The notes beneath the pieces were generated by a model. That model made no database searches. It saw only the letters and a list, made by a program, of their open reading frames with translations, and was not told the origin of the DNA. Of a stretch of DNA of 22,049 nucleotides, positions 17,364 through 22,049 are shown one piece after another. The DNA is taken from positions 1-22,049 of the forward strand of contig ATSW01000326.1 in assembly GCA_000444245.1 (NCBI GenBank), given 5' to 3'. The first letter of the stretch is position 1, and every line of letters starts with the position of its first letter. Source of the DNA: Botryllus schlosseri. Taxonomy: Eukaryota; Chordata; Ascidiacea; Stolidobranchia; Styelidae. The position numbers and the translations under genes are program-made.

Positions 17364-19197
17364 ATGCAAACCTTCATCAAACTGAAGGTAAGAGTTCTCC
17401 TTTCGTTTTATTCGCTAGCAAAAAATAAAGTTTGTATGTTGCGTGCTGGAAATATATGTTAAGCCAATGTTTCGTGATGAATAAAAAAACTACGACAGTA
17501 CCCTTTTACCAATAGCCTAACAATCCATTGGTGTTACAACTGTCGAACGAACTAACTAATCTCCACATTTATTTGGCGATGATAACATGGATAGAGATCC
17601 AAGATTTAGCCAAGATGTAACTAACCATACATCAAGGAGGAAACATAATGCCAATGGTTGCCATACCGACTTGCTTACAAAGCGAAATCCGCTACGCTAC
17701 GCAACGCCGGCTACGAACATATTAAATATCAGTATTCATCATGACAGTCTGATAGTTCGTTGCGTCCATGGCTTTAGTAACCCACGGCGTTCCAAGTCAA
17801 AAGTCCTTTTCTAATTTTAACGTTTGAACGGACTCTCTCAAGACTTTTTCATCATATATACTCCATAGTCAGTCAGCCCGAGTACGGACGATCACGGATA
17901 TGTAGAAATCACAATTTTCAGTCACAAATCATTTCAACGGGTCATGTTTTATCATCGTGAACAGGTAATGTGACATAATATCTGGTCTGCCACTGCACGG
18001 TAGCCTTTGACAGTGTTGCTATATGGAAGTTTGAAGAGTAGTTTAGGGTTTTGGGCAGTTTTGGAGTGAATTTCAAGCACTCAAATCTAAAAAAAACATA
18101 TGTGGCGGGTAAATAATGCCGATACTTGAAAATCCAAAATGCACAAAACGGACTCGCGAGCCGCGTCTTTGAGACCTTTGCATTACATTTTACAGTTTGA
18201 ATTGGGAGCAGAGATCTGTGACCATCAATGGCTGCGAGTTTCCTATTTCGAATTAGGCCAACGTAGCGTAGGCCTATATCCCGAATGTGCTCTATAAATC
18301 TGGGTCACCATAAAAGTGCCTGATGAATGAAGTTATGTATTAAGTTAGTTTGTTTGTTTGTTCATTTGTTTGTTTGTTTCTTATTCATGGTGTTTGTCGA
18401 CAACTATGGTCATTTGCACTAGGACGATATTCGTCTTATTTTCCGTAACTGCCGACTTATAGCACGGCCCACCTCTAAGCTTTTCTAAGACACCACTGAC
18501 GCGGATGAGGTGGCGAGGAGGAGCCTAGGTAAACCTCCAACACTTAGGTATCGGAATTCGGAAGTCGACCTCGGTCGGACTCGAACCCGTATCCATTGGT
18601 GTTGCAACCGCGGATTATACCACTGCGCTATCTCGCCAGTATAGGCGCCGAGTTACGGGGTGGCGGGTGGCGGCCACCGCATACAACAAGATTCAACGCC
18701 CTCTGTTTGCGATTGCAAATCAACAGCGCTGTCCGTGATAGCGCGTAAATGCCAACTGTTTACAGTTGACCGATACGCGCGCGAAATAATTGAATGCGCA
18801 GCTTCGTTGGCGACGACGAACTAGGGGTAGGCCTACCTTTATTGTGTGCTAGGAAACTTATGGCACTTATGGAAACTTATGAAACTCATGAAACTTATGA
18901 AACTTATGGAAACTTATTAAACAGAATTTGAAATTGCCTCAACGGATCGGTGATCCGCTAAATGAGTACTACTCATTGAGTAGTGATCGATTTTGACGAC
19001 GGATTTCGTTTCTGCCTATTCCGTACCAGTTTACCAGAGCTGGATATTGGTACTGGTTTTACACGCCTGTGACTGGACTGCCAGGAGACAACGAGACTAG
19101 ACTCACTAGAGGTTTAACCAGAGCCACGATGGATGGCAATGGGCAATTGCGCATCCGCGATTATTGGTCGATGTGTGGTGATTCTACCTACATATAA
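17364..19197 (+). CDS. Possible small three-exon gene, unknown product
   Basis: Seen: three candidate exons, 17364-17387 (ATG then QTFIKLK, donor GTAAGAG), 17869-17964 (acceptor CTCCATAG, donor CAG|GTAATG) and 19030-19197 (acceptor after a pyrimidine-rich tract ending GTACCAG, stop TAA 19195-19197). All junctions are phase 0, and the sum is 95 residues. The middle exon encodes DDHGYVEITIFSHKSFQRVM; the last has the aromatic run RAGYWYWFYTPVTG and ends WSMCGDSTYI. No signal peptide or known domain is recognised. A candidate AATAAA lies at 19598-19603. The first exon could instead be internal (AG at 17359-17360). The case rests on splice sites and open frames only, so chance is possible. Confidence 0.3.
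18345..18638 (-). repeat. tRNA-derived SINE, near full length
   Basis: On the reverse strand the head reads GGCGAGATAGCGCAGTGG, with a Pol III A box (TAGCGCAGTGG, 18630-18620) and, after typical spacing, a B box (GGTTCGAGTCC, 18587-18577). A body of about 190 bp follows and then an AAAC-type tail (18375-18345). It shares the body and tail with the copy at 4786-4981. No clear flanking duplication was identified. Confidence 0.85.
18852..18918 (+). repeat. GAAACTTATG short tandem repeat
   Basis: Six or seven imperfect 9-10-bp units (GAAACTTATG, GGCACTTATG, GAAACTCATG). Confidence 0.65.
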
Positions 19198-19360
19198 TTT
19201 TTAAAATCATAATCATTGGGAACGATAAGTAACAACATATTCATATGTCATATATGAGTAGGCACGACTTAACGAGTATTCTCAATAATATCGAGAACCG
19301 AAAAGGTTGTCTTAAAAATTTAACTGGAAGCATAGTTTATCCCAATACTTGAGTGGCATA

Positions 19361-21022
19361 GGCCCTAAGGTGCAGCTAGAATCACAAAATTTTTCAAACA
19401 TTTTTTATTGCAGAATCCTAAAGTATGAAACTAGTTCTTTTGATAAATGTGTTGCTCTTGTGTGATTTCGAATTTTAAGTTTGTTAAAATACGATTTGAA
19501 ATCTCCCATTTTCGTAGAAAATCACCCTCCATACACTCTCATTTATTTTAACTCACTGAAAATTGTCTATGAGCACTCTGCCATGCTGATTTTATACAAT
19601 AAATGAAAGAGCCACATGTCTAATCGATGAAGCGTGACTTTCAAAACATTCAGCAGGCCAGCAGCTCAGCAGCTGATCGCTCACCTTGGAAGGGCTGAAA
19701 GCTATTGATAATATGAGCGTTGTTTATCATATTGTATATTTTTCAAGATTACATTGGTATATTGTTTATAGCTAATCGCCTAATTGACGATTAGGACAAA
19801 GACATACACTACGAAGGCATTTGGTCCAGGAAAAGATAAAACCATGGTAGAAAAGTACTAGTGGTTCCTGAACTGAACAATCAAAGAAATCTTTTGAAAA
19901 AGATTTGAGCTTTCAACATCTGATAATGGTGATACGGATTCGGTGAAATCGTTTTTCTTCGCTATTTCTACATTTTCGATGCAGTTGTTCTAAACATTGT
20001 GAATTGCCCGACTGTGGCTCATCTGGCAAGGGAGATTGGAACTGCACAGGCTGTGCATAAAGGTGATGCAACTCAAATTAGTTTCGGAGTGTCATGATGA
20101 AATTGATGCTAAAAATTGTATGTTTGAAAGATCACAGGGGAAAATGTGGGTGAAGTATCTTCACTGATACCACCTGAAATGGGTTTTTTGACAATGTCGC
20201 AGTATTCTTGATATGTTGTTTCATTTTCACAATATCTAACTGATGTCCAATTCAAGGTTTGCAAATTTTTTGAGTTTGGTATAGCAGTTTTGAGTAAAAA
20301 ATCATCAAATCACTCATACTTTATACGACTTATTTTGCCTTTAGGCACATTCAGTTGTCTTCAAATTCGGCTATGTACTGATTAAAGCATGCCTGCACCA
20401 TTTAAAAGCAACAAATTTCAAATACCTGCATTACTTTTTCACGAAAATAATTTTAAATTTTCAAAGTTGATTTTCTCCCATTTCTAGTTTTTGGAATATG
20501 ATGTCACTGGGACAAGAAATTTTGATATCAAAAGACCTTCAATCCTGATTAAACTTGGCTCAGTACAAGCACTAAGACGGTGCTACCTGCTGAACCTATT
20601 GTTTTTGCTATAGTAATTTGAGTGTGCTGACTATGCGACTTATGATCTGAATTTTATGAAAAAAAAATCGAAAATTCGGCACCGTAAGGGTACCAAACAA
20701 AATTTCGTCAATATTTTCGAAAATTCGTTAGTTTAAAGCAGTCTAGCAGGTGCTTAGGGGCTTCGGGGCACTTTATGAAGCATTGCTTAGAATCTCTCAG
20801 CATCCCTCGATAAGACAGGCGTTTCCCCGTGCTAACGGTTCGATTCACCAATCTCCTTCCCATTTTGGGCCCAAGGAATTATTGTGAAATGCTGAAATTT
20901 ATACAGTATATGAAGTTGAGTATGAATAGCTTACACACCAATTTTTGAGAATCTAGGATTGACTGTTAATACGATATCGCAATTTGAAAATTTTGTGAGT
21001 CTAGCCGCACCTTAGGGCCTTA
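19361..21022. mobile_element. 1.66-kb element with long inverted ends
   Basis: The left end TAGGCCCTAAGGTGCAGCTAG, running on to ACAAAATTTTTCAAA, is matched at the right end by the reverse complement of AGTCTAGCCGCACCTTAGGGCC and its continuation. That gives about 35 bp of inverted repeat with two or three differences. TA lies just outside the left end and TTA outside the right, so a TA or TWA target (mariner-like or Harbinger-like) is possible. No long open frame exists inside, so it is non-autonomous or decayed. Confidence 0.65.
19598..19603 (+). terminator. Candidate poly(A) signal for the small gene
   Basis: This AATAAA is about 400 nt after the TAA of the possible small gene. It lies inside the left part of the 19361-21022 terminal-repeat element, so it may be incidental. 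Confidence 0.2.
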
Positions 21023-21939
21023 ACGTCGACTATTATTTCAAAGATACCAATTCAGCGTCAATCAGCAAACGCGACTGTGTAGCAATCTTCATATGCTAAC
21101 ACGCGACCCGGTTTGATTGCCGCGCGGGGAAAATTCAAGATTGTGTAATGTGCACAATATCTCAGATGCGCTAGTAGACGTCACATTGTTTTGATGTACT
21201 CTCTGTTCTTCACAACAGATTATCTGAAAATGCTAACTCTTCAGACGCGAAGCTTTAATTCTTCCACAATTACGAACAATGTTTATGTAAATTGCAATGT
21301 TAATTTAGGAGAATACCAGATACCCTGATTCCGACATAATTGTCTAGAGCGAAATGCTGGTAATCTTCTAATTTATTTCTGATATTTTTCAATGCTTTAC
21401 AATTTTGAATTTACTATACTTCTGGTTTTCCGGATAATACTACAGAACTGTATAGTCCGNAACAAACCGAGTTTGCTGTACGGACATTTGTCATTCTCGT
21501 ATTTGTAACAAAGAGCTCTGACTTGGTATGAACTGAACTTATCTCAATTTTCAACTCATCCCGAAAATTTTCCGAGTTATCCAACTTCACATTGACAACG
21601 CCCATGGTTTTCACTTGGCATTCGAAATAAATCTAAGCAAAGTAAAGGTGAATGAGTCCAGTATAATTCACGGTAATAAATTTGATTTCCAGTCAGGTTT
21701 ATAATATAAGATAAAGCGGGTGTATGCATACTGAACTCTCACTATTGCGCTAAGTAGCATTGGTGTGCGCGATGCCATGCGTTAATATCAAACATCGACA
21801 CAGCACATATATGCGATATATATGCTACAGTATTTTCGTCCCGTGTCGGGTATATAGGATGCCTTTGCATGTTGGGGTTAGCCACTGGTGGATTTGGATA
21901 TTTAACGCAAATATTACAGGGAACTAGAATAGGCTAATT
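21023..21939. other. No recognised feature
   Basis: AT-rich sequence with one ambiguous base near 21460. Open frames here are short and unsupported. Confidence 0.35.
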
Positions 21940-22049
21940 CAGTGTTGGGATCAAGTCACTACCTTCGAGTCACGAGTCATTTCACATTTTCACTCGAGTC
22001 AAGTCAAGTCAATCGATTTTCAAAGGTGACTCGAGTCAAGTCGAGTCAA
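21940..22049 (-). mobile_element. GACTCGAG-rich hAT-like element, second copy (cut by window)
   Basis: CAGTGTTGGGATCAAGTCAC and the following bases match the reverse complement of the right end of 6966-7921 almost base for base, so this copy is in the opposite orientation. The putative left target sequence is GGCTAATT (21932-21939). The rest is beyond the window. Confidence 0.85.

Noticed and set aside
17043-17369. Overlapping frames of 91 and 108 codons on opposite strands
   Set aside because: The forward frame ends in a low-complexity Cys-rich run from the TTTTGTGTG tract, and the + strand context fits a 3' UTR with a poly(A) signal. Neither product is recognisable.
1-22049. CRISPR array, bacterial operon or rRNA/tRNA gene
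   Set aside because: There are no regularly spaced identical repeats, no bacterial gene organisation and no intact tRNA; the tRNA-like match at about 18580-18635 is a SINE head.

Overview
This is animal nuclear DNA, most likely from an invertebrate. It is AT-rich and has spliceosomal introns, a tRNA-derived SINE with an AAAC-type tail, a 5'-truncated LINE with an RNase H domain, and many non-autonomous hAT-like DNA transposons. No vertebrate repeat family is recognisable. The phylum cannot be fixed from the sequence alone.

The main content is the 3' part of one multi-exon gene on the + strand, for an inter-alpha-trypsin inhibitor heavy chain (ITIH)-like protein. I traced 13 exons between 946 and 16722. 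Reading frame and splice phase agree at all 12 junctions. They encode about 628 residues and end at a TGA. In order they give the second half of the vWA domain, the region after it, a Pro/Thr/Ser-rich linker, the DPHF heavy-chain processing motif and the ITIH C-terminal domain. The VIT domain and the start of vWA lie off the left edge. The exons are short (89-190 nt), and no single long reading frame reveals the gene. A candidate poly(A) signal lies at 17271.

The introns carry most of the mobile DNA. Intron 5 has a GTCC/TCCTC-rich hAT-like MITE with a 9-bp target duplication and a truncated SINE. Intron 8 has a 956-bp hAT-like element packed with GACTCGAG motifs (8-bp duplication CTACAATG) and a second MITE copy. 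Intron 9 has a truncated LINE with a 37-bp perfect inverted repeat at its 5' junction, next to a 41-bp minisatellite. Intron 11 has one or two decayed elements and a 50-bp minisatellite. Intron 12 has a nest: a 1661-bp GGAGTC-rich hAT-like element (8-bp duplication GTCACAAG) containing two other repeat families.

Beyond 17.3 kb a weaker three-exon gene model (17364-19197, about 95 residues, no recognised family) holds a full-length reverse-strand SINE in its last intron. After that come a 1.66-kb element with terminal inverted repeats of about 35 bp (19361-21022), a stretch without recognisable features, and the start of another GACTCGAG hAT-like element that runs off the right edge from 21940.
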